Origin: PBB1 sp965229345
Lineage (GTDB): Bacteria > Pseudomonadota > Gammaproteobacteria > Burkholderiales > Burkholderiaceae_C
Direction of reading: 5' to 3'
Assembly (NCBI GenBank): GCA_965229345.1
Contig: OZ245872.1
Location: forward strand, 1 to 64,000
Length of the DNA stretch: 64,000 nucleotides
Of the stretch, positions 44,533-54,103 are shown piece by piece (the first letter of the stretch is position 1; each line of letters begins with the position of its first letter). Made by a program: the position numbers and the translations under genes. Under the pieces are notes generated by a model. That model saw only the letters and a list, made by a program, of their open reading frames with translations. It made no database searches and was not told the DNA's origin.

Positions 44533-45302
44533 CGGGCACGCTCTACCTGGTGCCCAACACGCTGGACTTCGGCATGTCGCCCGCCGAGGCAGGCGCCCGC
44601 GGCTTGCCGGATCTGCAGGACGTGCTGCCCTTGGGCGCGATCCGCATTGCGGCCCGTCTTCCGTGCTGGGTGGCCGAGAACGCCAAGACCACACGGGCGT
44701 TCCTGAAGCGGGTGAACGAGGTCGTTCCGCTGGTTCAGCCGCTGCAGGCGATCACGATCACCGAGCTGCCGAGGGCCCACAAAGGCGCTGAGGCCACGCC
44801 CGCCCGCTCGCTCCATGAATTGTTGGCGCCCGCGCTCGGCGGTCATGACATTGGCCTGATCTCCGAAGCCGGGATGCCGGCCATCGCCGATCCAGGGGCC
44901 GCGCTGGTGCAGGCCGCGCACACCTTGAACGTGCGCGTCGAACCGCTGTCGGGGCCGAGTTCGCTGATGCTCGCGCTGGCCACCAGCGGATTGAACGGCC
45001 AGAGCTTTGCCTTCGTGGGCTACCTGCCGGTGGATGGCACTGCGCGCTTGGCGCGCATCCGAGAGCTGGAAACCCTCTCGCGCCGCGCGCAGCAGACGCA
45101 GCTGATGATCGAGACGCCCTACCGCAACGCCGCCTTGCTGAGCGCCTTGTTGAGTGCGTTGAGCGGCAACACCCGGCTGGCCGTCAGCTGCGGTCTGACG
45201 TTGAGCCAAGGCTGGAACCGCAGCGACACGGTGGCCGCCTGGAAGGCCCGCCCCGCGTCGATCCCGAACGACACGCCAGCCGTGTTCAGCCTGCTGGCCT
45301 GA
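44529..45302 (+). CDS. RsmI-like SAM-dependent methyltransferase
   Basis: This 257-residue tetrapyrrole methylase/RsmI-family protein shows TGTLYLVPNTLDFG, GLISEAGMPAIADPGAALV, VEPLSGPSSLMLALATSGLNGQSFAFVGYLP and a C-terminal SCGLTLSQG region. True RsmI (16S rRNA C1402 2'-O-methylation) shares this fold. This variant differs at the N-terminus and is the one commonly found next to maf in Burkholderiales. Substrate is uncertain. Confidence 0.85.
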   Translation: MTGTLYLVPNTLDFGMSPAEAGARGLPDLQDVLPLGAIRIAARLPCWVAENAKTTRAFLKRVNEVVPLVQPLQAITITELPRAHKGAEATPARSLHELLAPALGGHDIGLISEAGMPAIADPGAALVQAAHTLNVRVEPLSGPSSLMLALATSGLNGQSFAFVGYLPVDGTARLARIRELETLSRRAQQTQLMIETPYRNAALLSALLSALSGNTRLAVSCGLTLSQGWNRSDTVAAWKARPASIPNDTPAVFSLLA

Positions 45303-45320
45303 CAGATCGCCGGGCGAAGC

Positions 45321-46844
45321 TCACTCGCCCTGCGTCGCCGTGGTCTTTTCGCCGAACAGGGCAGCGACCCGCCGCTTCGGCTTGATATTGGGCGACAGAC
45401 CGCGAGGCGCACTGGCCAACGTGGCCGAGGATGGCGCCGACTCCCAGGCGGGTGGCGCGCTGGAGCTGGGTTCGTAGGGACGATCAAAAAATGGATCGGA
45501 AGAGGCTTTCCGAGCGCTGTCACCCGAGCCGCGGTGCGGTGTGCGCGGGGACTGGCTGCTGGTCACTGGCTCGGCATCCGCCGCCGGTTGGTCAGCGAAC
45601 TCGCGACGAGCCCGTTCCGGGCGGGGTTCGCGGCGCGCAGGCGCTTCGTCGAGCTCGATCGGCTCGAGCTCGATCTTCTTCTTGATCAGCTTTTCGATGT
45701 CGGCCACCAGCCGGGCGTCATCGCGCGACACCAGCGTCACGGCCAGCCCCGAGGCCCCCGCACGCCCGGTGCGACCGATGCGGTGCACATAGTCCTCGGC
45801 GTTGAAGGGCACGTCGAAATTGAACACCGCCGGCAGGTCGGCGATGTCGAGACCACGGGCTGCAACGTCGGTGCACACCAGCACATCGACCTCGGCACGC
45901 TTGAAGGCCTCGAGCGCTTTCAGCCGCTCGTCCTGTGACTTGTCGCCATGCAGCGCGTTGGTGCGCAGGCCGTCGCGCTCGAACGAGCGCGCCAGACGCG
46001 CACAGCCCAGCTTCGAGTTGACGAAGACGATGGCCTGGGTCAGCGCGCGCTCGCGGATGATCTTCAGCACCGCAGCCCGCTTGTCGTCGGTGGCCACACT
46101 GAAGAAGCGCTGCTCGACGTTGGTCGCGGTCGCGTTCGGCCGCGCCACCTCGACCAGGATCGGGTTCTGCAGATAGCTTTCGGCCAACCGCTTGATCTCC
46201 GGCGAGAAGGTCGCCGAAAACAGCAGCGTCTGCCGTTGCTTGGGCAGGTAACTCAGGATGCGCTGCAGGTCGGGCAGGAAACCGATGTCCAGCATGCGGT
46301 CGGCCTCGTCGAGGACGACGTATTCGACCTGCCCCAGATTGCAGTTCTTCGCCTCGATGTGGTCGAGCAACCGGCCTGGCGTGGCGATCAGCACCTCGAC
46401 GCCGGTCTTGAGTTCGGCCGTCTGCGGCTTCATGTCGATGCCGCCGAAGACCACCATCGACCGCAGCTTGGTGTGTTTGGCGTAGCTCTTGACGTTGTTG
46501 GCAACCTGGTCGGCGAGTTCGCGCGTGGGCGCCAGCACCAGCGCGCGCACCGGGTGGCGGGCAGGCGACGCGCTGCTGTTTTCATGCTTGAGCATCTTTT
46601 GCAGCAGCGGCAGTGTGAACGCGGCCGTCTTGCCGGTGCCCGTTTGCGCGGCACCCATCACGTCACGGCCTTCGAGGACGATCGGGATGGCCTTGGCCTG
46701 GATCGGCGTCATCTGGGTGTAGCCAGAATCGACCACGGCACGCAGCAGTTTGTCGTCGAGTGCCAGGGTGTCGAAGCGCACCGGTGCGGCGACCGGTGCG
46801 GCGGCCGAGGTGTCGGGGCTGGCTTCTTGGGGGGTTTCAGTCAT
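45321..46844 (-). CDS. rhlE: DEAD-box RNA helicase, RhlE type
   Basis: The 507-residue helicase has Q motif GYTQMTPIQ, Walker A AQTGTGKT (66-73), PTRELA, VLDEADRML, SAT and the C-terminal HRIGRTGR. The last 110 or so residues are a charged, Arg/Ser/Pro-rich extension likely to bind RNA. RhlE contributes to ribosome assembly and can partner RNase E in a degradosome. It diverges from rmlB. Confidence 0.93.
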   Translation of the reverse strand: MTETPQEASPDTSAAAPVAAPVRFDTLALDDKLLRAVVDSGYTQMTPIQAKAIPIVLEGRDVMGAAQTGTGKTAAFTLPLLQKMLKHENSSASPARHPVRALVLAPTRELADQVANNVKSYAKHTKLRSMVVFGGIDMKPQTAELKTGVEVLIATPGRLLDHIEAKNCNLGQVEYVVLDEADRMLDIGFLPDLQRILSYLPKQRQTLLFSATFSPEIKRLAESYLQNPILVEVARPNATATNVEQRFFSVATDDKRAAVLKIIRERALTQAIVFVNSKLGCARLARSFERDGLRTNALHGDKSQDERLKALEAFKRAEVDVLVCTDVAARGLDIADLPAVFNFDVPFNAEDYVHRIGRTGRAGASGLAVTLVSRDDARLVADIEKLIKKKIELEPIELDEAPARREPRPERARREFADQPAADAEPVTSSQSPRTPHRGSGDSARKASSDPFFDRPYEPSSSAPPAWESAPSSATLASAPRGLSPNIKPKRRVAALFGEKTTATQGE

Positions 46845-46898
46845 CCTCCGATTATCGCCGCGGGCGTCTGCCGAGAGAAATCGTTCAAAAGCGGCCTC

Positions 46899-46904
46899 TA
46901 GAAT
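46899..46904 (+). promoter_or_regulatory. Candidate rmlBDAC promoter -10
   Basis: TAGAAT lies 57 bp upstream of rmlB in the divergent gap with rhlE. The -35 is poor. Its context CTCTAGAATC resembles the CCTAAAATC elements near lysS. Confidence 0.3.
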
Positions 46905-46960
46905 CATTTGCAACGGTGGCGAGACGCGCCGACACGGTCCCAGACTCCCACACAGCTCCC

Positions 46961-48040
46961 ATGATCCTCGTGACAGGCGGCGCCGGCTTCATCGGCTCGA
47001 ATTTCGTGCTCGACTGGCTGGCGCAATCCCCCGAGCCGGTGCTCAACCTCGATGCACTGACCTACGCGGGCAACCGGGAGAACCTGCGCTCGCTCGACGG
47101 TGACCCACGCCATGTGTTCGTTCATGGCGACATCACCGACCGCACGCTGCTCGACGGCCTGTTCGCCACCCACCGCCCGCGCGCGGTGGTGCATTTCGCA
47201 GCCGAAAGCCACGTCGATCGCAGCATCCACGGGCCCGGCGCTTTCATCCACACCAACGTGCAAGGCACGTTCACGCTGCTGGAAGCGGCGCGGAGCTTCT
47301 GGCTGACGCTGCCCGAGGCCGAAAAATCCTCGTTCCGCTTCCACCATGTGTCGACCGACGAGGTCTACGGCTCGCTCGGCCCGAACGACCCGCCGTTCAC
47401 CGAAACGAACCTCTACGAGCCGAACAGCCCCTATTCGGCCAGCAAGGCCGCCAGCGATCACCTGGTGCGCGCCTGGCACCACACCTACGGCCTGCCGGTG
47501 CTGACCACCAACTGCAGCAACAACTACGGGCCTTTCCATTTCCCCGAGAAGTTGATTCCGCTGCTGATCGTCAACGCGCTGGCAGGCAAGCCGCTGCCGG
47601 TCTACGGTGATGGCCGGCAGGTGCGCGACTGGCTGTACGTGAAGGACCACTGCGCCGCGATCCGTGTCGTGCTGGACGGTGGCCGGGTGGGCGAGACCTA
47701 CAACATCGGCGGCTGGAACGAAAAGCCCAACATCGACATCGTGCACACCGTGTGCGCGCTGCTCGACGAGATGCGCCCGGATGCCGCCGGCCCTTACCGC
47801 CGACTGATCACCCACGTCACTGACCGCCCCGGCCACGACCGGCGTTACGCCATCGATGCCCGCAAGCTCGAACGCGAGCTGGGCTGGAAGCCTGCCGAGA
47901 CATTCGAGACCGGCATCCGACTGACGGTGCGTTGGTACCTCGATCACGCCGACTGGGTGGCACGGGTGCAAAGCGGCGCGTACCGCGAATGGGTCGACGC
48001 CAACTATTCAGCGCGCACCGCCAGCAACGGTTCACCATGA
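46961..48040 (+). CDS. rmlB: dTDP-glucose 4,6-dehydratase
   Basis: The 359-residue extended short-chain dehydrogenase has NAD motif GGAGFIG (6-12), catalytic Asp-Glu in STDEVYG (D133, E134) and Y158-x3-K162 (YSASK). NCSNNYGPFHFPEKLIPL and GDGRQVRDWLYVKDH are RmlB hallmarks. It makes dTDP-4-keto-6-deoxyglucose, the branch point to rhamnose (RmlC/D) and to 4-amino sugars (WecE). The stop overlaps rmlD. Confidence 0.97.
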   Translation: MILVTGGAGFIGSNFVLDWLAQSPEPVLNLDALTYAGNRENLRSLDGDPRHVFVHGDITDRTLLDGLFATHRPRAVVHFAAESHVDRSIHGPGAFIHTNVQGTFTLLEAARSFWLTLPEAEKSSFRFHHVSTDEVYGSLGPNDPPFTETNLYEPNSPYSASKAASDHLVRAWHHTYGLPVLTTNCSNNYGPFHFPEKLIPLLIVNALAGKPLPVYGDGRQVRDWLYVKDHCAAIRVVLDGGRVGETYNIGGWNEKPNIDIVHTVCALLDEMRPDAAGPYRRLITHVTDRPGHDRRYAIDARKLERELGWKPAETFETGIRLTVRWYLDHADWVARVQSGAYREWVDANYSARTASNGSP

Positions 48041-48927
48041 AGATTCTGCTGTTCGGCAAGAGTGGTCAGGTCGGCTGGGAACTGCAGCGCGCACTGGCGC
48101 CGCTGGGCGAACTGATTGCGCTCGATGCCGACAGCACCGAATGGCACGCCAACTTTGCCGACCCCGAGGCGCTGGCCGCCACCGTGCGCGCCATCGCGCC
48201 GCAGTGGATCGTCAATGCCGCCGCGCACACCGCGGTCGACAAGGCAGAAAGCGAGCCCGAACTGGCGCGTTCGGTCAACGCCGCAGCCCCTGGCGTGCTG
48301 GCCCGCGAAGCAGCGGCCCTGGGCGCGACGCTGCTGCACTACAGCACCGACTATGTGTTCGATGGCAGTGGCAGCACGCCCTGGGTCGAAGACGCTGCGA
48401 CCGGCCCGTTGAGCGTGTACGGCACCACCAAGCTGGCAGGCGAAGACGCCATCCGTCGCAGCGGCTGCACCCACCTGATCCTGCGCACCAGCTGGGTCTA
48501 TGCAGCGCGCGGCGGCAATTTCGCGAAGACGATGCTGAAGCTCGCGGCCGAACGCGACGCCCTGAAGGTCATCGACGACCAGATCGGCGCGCCCACCGGC
48601 GCCGACCTGCTGGCCGACATCTCGGCGCATGCGCTGCGCCAGCTCGCGCGACAGCCCGAGCTCGGCGGCACCTACCACGCCGTCGCTGGTGGCCAGACCA
48701 GCTGGCACGGCTACGCACGGCACGTGATCGAGCACGCGCGGGCTGCGGGACGTTCGATCCGGGTGGCACCGAGCGCGATCGAAGCCGTGCCGACCAGCGC
48801 ATTCCCGACGCCTGCCCGGCGGCCCCTCAATTCGCGCCTCGATACCCGCAAGCTGCAAGACCGCTTCGGCCTGCGCCTGCCCGCGTGGCAAACGGGCGTC
48901 GATCGCCTGCTGGCCGAAATCCTGTGA
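48037..48927 (+). CDS. rmlD: dTDP-4-dehydrorhamnose reductase
   Basis: The 296-residue NADPH-dependent reductase has GKSGQVGWEL (7-16), NAAAHTAVDKAE, STDYVFDG and YGTTKLAGE. It completes dTDP-L-rhamnose. The start overlaps rmlB (ATGA), and the gap to rmlA is 25 bp. Confidence 0.97.
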   Translation: MKILLFGKSGQVGWELQRALAPLGELIALDADSTEWHANFADPEALAATVRAIAPQWIVNAAAHTAVDKAESEPELARSVNAAAPGVLAREAAALGATLLHYSTDYVFDGSGSTPWVEDAATGPLSVYGTTKLAGEDAIRRSGCTHLILRTSWVYAARGGNFAKTMLKLAAERDALKVIDDQIGAPTGADLLADISAHALRQLARQPELGGTYHAVAGGQTSWHGYARHVIEHARAAGRSIRVAPSAIEAVPTSAFPTPARRPLNSRLDTRKLQDRFGLRLPAWQTGVDRLLAEIL

Positions 48928-48952
48928 CCTCATCCCCGGACGCGCTCCCCGC

Positions 48953-49843
48953 ATGAACACCCCCAGCCGAAAAGGCATCCTGCTGGCCGGCGGTTCCGGC
49001 ACCCGTCTTCATCCCGCAACGCTGGCGATCAGCAAGCAGCTGCTGCCGGTCTACGACAAGCCCATGGTCTATTACCCCCTCAGCACGCTGATGCTGGCGG
49101 GCATCCGCGACATCCTGTTGATCAGCACGCCGCAGGACACCCCGCGCTTCGAGGGTCTGCTGGGGGATGGCCACCGCTGGGGCGTGAACATCAGCTATTG
49201 CGTGCAGCCCAGCCCCGATGGGCTGGCGCAGGCCTTCATCCTCGGCCGCGACTTCGTCGCTGGCGCGCCGAGCGCGCTGGTGCTGGGCGACAACATCTAC
49301 CACGGCCATGACCTGCAAGGCCTGCTGTCGGCCGCCCACGCGCGCACCAGCGGTGCCACGGTGTTCGCCTACCACGTGCAGGACCCCGAGCGCTACGGCG
49401 TCGTGGCCTTCGATGCGAACAAGCGAGCGCTCAGCATCGAGGAAAAGCCCAAGTCGCCGAAGAGCAACTATGCAGTCACGGGCCTCTATTTCTACGACCA
49501 CCAGGTCTGCGACATCGCGGCCGACATCCAACCGTCGGCACGCGGCGAGCTGGAAATCACCGACGTCAACGCGCGCTACCTGGCGCAGGGGCAGCTGAGC
49601 GTGGAGATCATGGGCCGTGGCTATGCCTGGCTCGACACCGGCACCCACGACAGCCTGCTCGAAGCCGGCCAGTTCATCGCCACGCTGGAAAAGCGGCAGG
49701 GCCTGAAAGTGGCCTGCCCCGAGGAAATCGCCTTCCGCTCCGGCTGGATCGACGCCGCCCAGCTCGAGGCGCTGGCGCGTCCGATGCTGAAGAACGGCTA
49801 CGGCCAGTACCTGATGCAGATCGTCAACAACCAGGTGTTCTGA
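48953..49843 (+). CDS. rmlA: Glucose-1-phosphate thymidylyltransferase
   Basis: The 296-residue nucleotidyltransferase has LAGGSGTRLHPAT (11-23), QLLPVYDKPMVYYPLSTLMLAGIRDIL, VLGDNIYHGHDL and the sugar-binding EEKPKSPKSNYAVTGLYFYD. It makes dTDP-glucose, the substrate of RmlB. Stop and rmlC start overlap (TGATG). Confidence 0.97.
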   Translation: MNTPSRKGILLAGGSGTRLHPATLAISKQLLPVYDKPMVYYPLSTLMLAGIRDILLISTPQDTPRFEGLLGDGHRWGVNISYCVQPSPDGLAQAFILGRDFVAGAPSALVLGDNIYHGHDLQGLLSAAHARTSGATVFAYHVQDPERYGVVAFDANKRALSIEEKPKSPKSNYAVTGLYFYDHQVCDIAADIQPSARGELEITDVNARYLAQGQLSVEIMGRGYAWLDTGTHDSLLEAGQFIATLEKRQGLKVACPEEIAFRSGWIDAAQLEALARPMLKNGYGQYLMQIVNNQVF

Positions 49844-50379
49844 TGAAGGTGACCCCGACAGCCATCGACGGCGTGTTGATCCTCGAGCCCAAGGTGTTCG
49901 GCGACGAACGTGGCTTCTTCCTCGAAAGCTTCAACCAGCAGGCGTTCAATCAGGCCGTCGGCCAGGACATCGGCTTCGTGCAGGACAACCATTCGCGCTC
50001 GGCTCGCGGCGTGTTGCGCGGACTGCACGGACAGCGCGCGCCGCATGCACAAGGCAAGCTCGTGCGCGTCACGCAAGGCAGTGTGTTCGACGTGGCGGTG
50101 GACGTGCGAGCCGACAGCCCCACCTGCGGCCAGTGGGTGGGCGTCGAGCTGAGCGGCACCAACCACCGGCAGCTGTGGATCCCACCGGGTCTCGCCCACG
50201 GCTTTCTGGTCACCAGCGACAGCGCCGACTTTCTCTACAAGACCACGGCCTTTTATCGCCCCGAGGCCGAGTTCTCGATCCGCTGGGACGACCCCACACT
50301 GGCCATCGCCTGGCCCTTGAACGGCATCACGCCGGCGTTGTCGGCCAAGGATGCCGCGGCGTTGCCGTTCGGCCAATGA
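49843..50379 (+). CDS. rmlC: dTDP-4-dehydrorhamnose 3,5-epimerase
   Basis: The 178-residue cupin epimerase has catalytic H62 in VLRGLHGQ and FLYKTTAFYRPEAEFSIRWDDP. It lies third in substrate flow but last in the B-D-A-C gene order. The 4-gene set is complete, so this strain should make dTDP-L-rhamnose. Confidence 0.96.
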   Translation: MKVTPTAIDGVLILEPKVFGDERGFFLESFNQQAFNQAVGQDIGFVQDNHSRSARGVLRGLHGQRAPHAQGKLVRVTQGSVFDVAVDVRADSPTCGQWVGVELSGTNHRQLWIPPGLAHGFLVTSDSADFLYKTTAFYRPEAEFSIRWDDPTLAIAWPLNGITPALSAKDAAALPFGQ

Positions 50380-50430
50380 CCGGGCGATGCAGCTGATGAA
50401 CGCAGAGGACACGGGCCCTCAACGTCTCGC

Positions 50431-51522
50431 ATGAGTTTTCTGCTGCTGAGTTTCACGGTATCGCTGCTGAGCACGCTGGCGGTGCTTCGCTCCGTCGATC
50501 GTCACAGCAGCCTGTCGGCCGACACGGAAATCTCGGGGCCGCAAAAGTTCCACGATCGGCCGGTGCCGCGCGTGGGAGGCACCGGCGTGCTGCTGGCCTT
50601 GTTCGCCGGGGCACTGCTGGCAGAGTTCACCCGGCCGGCACTCAGCGAGCCGCTGTGGCTGCTGCTGGCAGCGGCGCTGCCGGCGTTCCTCGGCGGACTG
50701 GCCGAAGACCTGACCAAAAAGGTGTCTGCGTCGCGGCGGCTGATCGCCGCGGTCATCTCGGCCGCCCTGGCAGTGTGGCTGCTCGAGTCGGTGGTGCGAC
50801 ACACCGCCATCCCCGGGGTCGACACGCTGATCCAGTTCGAGCCATTCGCCATCGCGCTGACCCTGCTGGTGGTGACCGGTGTCGCCAACTCGATCAACAT
50901 CATCGATGGCTTCAATGGCCTGGCATCGATGTGCGTGCTGATCATGCTGATGGCATTGGCGTACGTGGGGCTGCAGGTGCAGGACCGGCTGGTGCTCACG
51001 GCCGCCTTGATCGCGGCGGGCGCGGTGCTGGGCTTTTTCGTCTGGAACTTCCCCGGCGGGCTGATCTTCCTGGGCGATGGCGGCGCCTATCTGCTGGGCT
51101 TCATGGTCGCCGAGCTGGGGGTGCTGCTGATCGTGCGCAACGCCGACGTCTCGCCGCTGTTTCCGCTGCTGATGTGCGCCTACCCGATCTTCGAGACGCT
51201 GTTCTCGATGTACCGGCGCAAGGTGCTCAAGGGCGTGGCCTCGTCACAGCCCGATGGCATCCACATGCACACCTTGATCCACCGCCGTCTGGTGCGGCAG
51301 ATGATCGGCGAGGCTGCCTCGAACCGGCTCACTGCACGCAACTCGATGACGTCACCCTACCTCTGGCTGCTGTGCAGCCTGTCGGTGATCCCGGCAGTGC
51401 TCTGGTGGCGCAACACCGCCGTGCTGACCGGCTTTCTTGCGCTGTTCATGGTGTCGTACGTGGTGCTGTACTGGCGCATCGTGCGCTTCAAGGTGCCCAA
51501 GTGGCTGATGCCCGGCCGTTGA
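50431..51522 (+). CDS. WecA/MraY-family undecaprenyl-phosphate sugar-1-phosphate transferase
   Basis: This 363-residue polytopic protein has about ten membrane spans. KFHDRPVPRVGG, LGGLAEDLTKKVS, NSINIIDGFNGLA, FLGDGGAYLLGF and the terminal HMHTLIHRRL region belong to the WecA/WbpL group. It would start a lipid-linked glycan by moving HexNAc-1-P to undecaprenyl phosphate. Position after rmlC on the plus strand, facing the glycan operon, fits O-antigen or capsule initiation. The exact sugar is unknown. A second, unrelated initiating transferase is encoded at 53.5 kb. Confidence 0.88.
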   Translation: MSFLLLSFTVSLLSTLAVLRSVDRHSSLSADTEISGPQKFHDRPVPRVGGTGVLLALFAGALLAEFTRPALSEPLWLLLAAALPAFLGGLAEDLTKKVSASRRLIAAVISAALAVWLLESVVRHTAIPGVDTLIQFEPFAIALTLLVVTGVANSINIIDGFNGLASMCVLIMLMALAYVGLQVQDRLVLTAALIAAGAVLGFFVWNFPGGLIFLGDGGAYLLGFMVAELGVLLIVRNADVSPLFPLLMCAYPIFETLFSMYRRKVLKGVASSQPDGIHMHTLIHRRLVRQMIGEAASNRLTARNSMTSPYLWLLCSLSVIPAVLWWRNTAVLTGFLALFMVSYVVLYWRIVRFKVPKWLMPGR

Positions 51523-51538
51523 GTCGGCAGCGCGCCGT

Positions 51539-53416
51539 TCAGCGCGGCTGGTATTCGGGAACGAAACGGGCCAGCGCCGCGCGCTGATCGGCAGGGGATC
51601 GCCCCTGTTGCGGCTGCGCCAGCCACTGCATCAGCTCGTGCGTCCATGCCTCGGTGGCCTCGTCGTTGAGCCGCGCAATGCGCAGCCGCGGATGGGCCGA
51701 GGGCTGCGTCAGGTCGTCGTCGGCCAGCAGTTCCTCGTAGAGCTTCTCGCCGGGCCGCAGGCCGCTGAAGACGATGCCGATCTCGCGCTCGCGGTGACCC
51801 GCCAGGCGGATCAGGTCGCGCGCCAGCTCGACGATCTTCACCGGCTCGCCCATGTCCAGCACATAGACCTGCCCGCTGCGCGCCAGCACCGCCGACTGCA
51901 GCACCAGCCGCACCGCCTCGGGAATGGTCATGAAGTAGCGGGTGATGTCGGGATGGGTCACCGTGACCGGGCCACCGCGCGCGATCTGTTCCTTGAACTT
52001 CGGAATCACGCTGCCGCTGGAGCCCAGCACATTGCCGAAACGCACCGCCGAAAACACCGTGGCCGAGCCCCGTGCGGCCAGGTGCGACAGCACCCGCTCG
52101 GCCGCGCGCTTGCTGGCACCCATCACATTGGTCGGGTTGACCGCCTTGTCGGTGCTGATCATCACGAAGCGCTCGACGCCGCTCTCCATCGCCGCCAGCG
52201 CGGCATGGTGGGTGCCCAGCGTGTTGTTCTGCAGCGCGGCCCAGGCGTTGTCGTCTTCCATCAGCGGCACATGCTTGAACGCGGCCGCATGAAACACCAG
52301 CTGCGGCCGGTGCACGGCGAAGGTGGCTCGCAGATGGGCCAGGTCCTTCACATCACCCATCAGCCGCACCAGCGGCAGGCTGGGGTGCAGTTCGCCCAGT
52401 TGCTGCTCGATCTGGTACAGCGCGAACTCGCTCAGCTCGTAAAGCACGAGGCGGGAGGGCCCATAGCGGGTGATCTGCCGGCACAGCTCGCTGCCGATCG
52501 ACCCTCCGGCGCCGGTGACCAGCACCGTCTTGCCCGACACCAGCTCGGCGATGCCGGCCTCGTCGAGCACCACCGGCTCGCGGCCCAGCAGATCGTCAGG
52601 TTCGATCGCGCGGATGCGCTCGACACGCGCGCTGCCCGATTGCAGCTCGCTGACCGAGGGCACCGTGAGCACCGGTAGCGCGGTGGCGGCGGCCAGCTCG
52701 ATCGCGCGGCGCCGCTGGGCCGCGGTGGCGCTGGGCAGCGCGGTGATGATGTGCGTGGCGCCGGCGATCACGCGTGGGTCGCTCAGCTCGTCAAAGCGGC
52801 CCAGCACCGGCGCACCGGAGATGCGCGCGCCGCGCTTGGCGGGGTCGTCGTCGAGCAGACCCAGCACCGTCCAGCCCTGCTGCGGGAGCCCGGCGACCAG
52901 CAACCGCGCCGCTTCGCCGGCACCCATCACGATGGCACGGCGCACATCGCCACTGCGCTTGCCATTCGCACCGGTGATCTGCGCACGCGCGTGCTCGTAC
53001 AGCATGCGGTAGGCAATACGCACCATGCACAACCCCATCAGGGTGACGATGGGATGCAGGGCCAGCACCGCACGCGGCACCTGGTAGAGCTGCAACATCA
53101 ACACGCCCGCGGCACACAGCGCACCTGCGATGGCGCAAGACCAGGTCAGCCGCTTGACCTCACCGAATCCCGAGAAGCGCCACATGCCGCGCGGCACGCC
53201 CGCGACCGAAAACACCACCAGGTAAGTCACGATCACGCCCAGCAGCACCCAGCCGTCATAGCTGGGTCGCTGGCTCCACCAGCGCTCGAAGCCGAGCCGG
53301 AACAGATAAGTGAAATTCCAGCAGAGCGCGATCACCGCGGCGTCGATCAGCAGGGTCAGCGGCCGGCGATGCGGCCGCCAGCGGGCCAGAAATCGATCGA
53401 TGCGATGCCAGATCAT
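51539..53416 (-). CDS. CapD/WbpM/PglF-type NDP-sugar 4,6-dehydratase
   Basis: The 625-residue protein has four N-terminal membrane spans (about 20-135), a CoA-binding-like Rossmann domain (AIVMGAGEAARLL) and a catalytic dehydratase domain. The latter has TGAGGSIGSEL (301-311), MISTDKAVNPTNVMGASKRAAE and FSGLRPGEKLYEELL. Such enzymes turn UDP-GlcNAc into the 4-keto-6-deoxy sugar used by a downstream aminotransferase. The ArnB-like enzyme two genes upstream is the likely partner. It is the last gene of the operon. Confidence 0.93.
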   Translation of the reverse strand: MIWHRIDRFLARWRPHRRPLTLLIDAAVIALCWNFTYLFRLGFERWWSQRPSYDGWVLLGVIVTYLVVFSVAGVPRGMWRFSGFGEVKRLTWSCAIAGALCAAGVLMLQLYQVPRAVLALHPIVTLMGLCMVRIAYRMLYEHARAQITGANGKRSGDVRRAIVMGAGEAARLLVAGLPQQGWTVLGLLDDDPAKRGARISGAPVLGRFDELSDPRVIAGATHIITALPSATAAQRRRAIELAAATALPVLTVPSVSELQSGSARVERIRAIEPDDLLGREPVVLDEAGIAELVSGKTVLVTGAGGSIGSELCRQITRYGPSRLVLYELSEFALYQIEQQLGELHPSLPLVRLMGDVKDLAHLRATFAVHRPQLVFHAAAFKHVPLMEDDNAWAALQNNTLGTHHAALAAMESGVERFVMISTDKAVNPTNVMGASKRAAERVLSHLAARGSATVFSAVRFGNVLGSSGSVIPKFKEQIARGGPVTVTHPDITRYFMTIPEAVRLVLQSAVLARSGQVYVLDMGEPVKIVELARDLIRLAGHREREIGIVFSGLRPGEKLYEELLADDDLTQPSAHPRLRIARLNDEATEAWTHELMQWLAQPQQGRSPADQRAALARFVPEYQPR

Positions 53417-53466
53417 GGAGCTCGATTATGTTGGCGCTGTCGCATGCGGCGCGCTGCACGTCGCCG

Positions 53467-54087
53467 TCATCGGGAGGTCGGCGCGCCGGTCCACAGCGCG
53501 CGCAGCGTGGCCGCGATCACCCGCAAATCGCCGATGACGCTGGCCTCGTCGACGTAGCGTGCCGACAGCTGCAGCTTGGCAGGCATCACCGCCTCGACAT
53601 ACTCCCGCTCGGGATCGGCCGCACGCGCCAGCCGCGCCGATTCATCACGGAATGCCAGCGATGCGGGGTCGGTGATGCCGGGGCGCACGCTGAGCACCTT
53701 GTCCCGGAGAGACTGCGGGTACAGCGCGACGTAGCGCGGCACCTCCGGGCGCGGGCCGACCAGGCTCATGTCGCCCGCGAACACATCGATCAGCTGGGCC
53801 AGCTCGTCGAGCTTGGTGCGACGCAGCAGCGCGCCAACGCGGGTGATGCGGGGATCGGCGCCGATGGTGATCTGGGGGGTGACTGCCTCGGCATCAGCGT
53901 CTTGATGCGTCATCGTGCGGAACTTGTGGATGCAGAACGCCACGCCGTGACGCCCGACACGCACCTGCCGAAAGAACACCGGCCCAGGTGAGTCCAGCTT
54001 GATCGCGAGGGCCATCAGCAGCAGGACGGGGCTCAGCAGCAACAGGCCGAGACCGGAGGCGCAAAGATCGAGCAGCCGCTTGGCCAT
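53467..54087 (-). CDS. PglC/WcaJ-type bacterial sugar transferase
   Basis: This 206-residue monotopic phosphoglycosyl transferase has a membrane re-entrant helix near the N-terminus (LLDLCASGLGLLLLSPVLLLMALAIKLDSPGPVFFRQ). FRTM, LRRTKLDELAQLIDVFAGDMSLVGPRPEVP and RPGITDPASLAFRDE follow. The catalytic Asp-Glu pair is in TKLDELAQ. It would load the first sugar, plausibly the amino sugar made by the neighbouring dehydratase and aminotransferase, on undecaprenyl phosphate. Confidence 0.93.
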   Translation of the reverse strand: MAKRLLDLCASGLGLLLLSPVLLLMALAIKLDSPGPVFFRQVRVGRHGVAFCIHKFRTMTHQDADAEAVTPQITIGADPRITRVGALLRRTKLDELAQLIDVFAGDMSLVGPRPEVPRYVALYPQSLRDKVLSVRPGITDPASLAFRDESARLARAADPEREYVEAVMPAKLQLSARYVDEASVIGDLRVIAATLRALWTGAPTSR

Positions 54088-54103
54088 CGATGGGTCGAGG
54101 CGA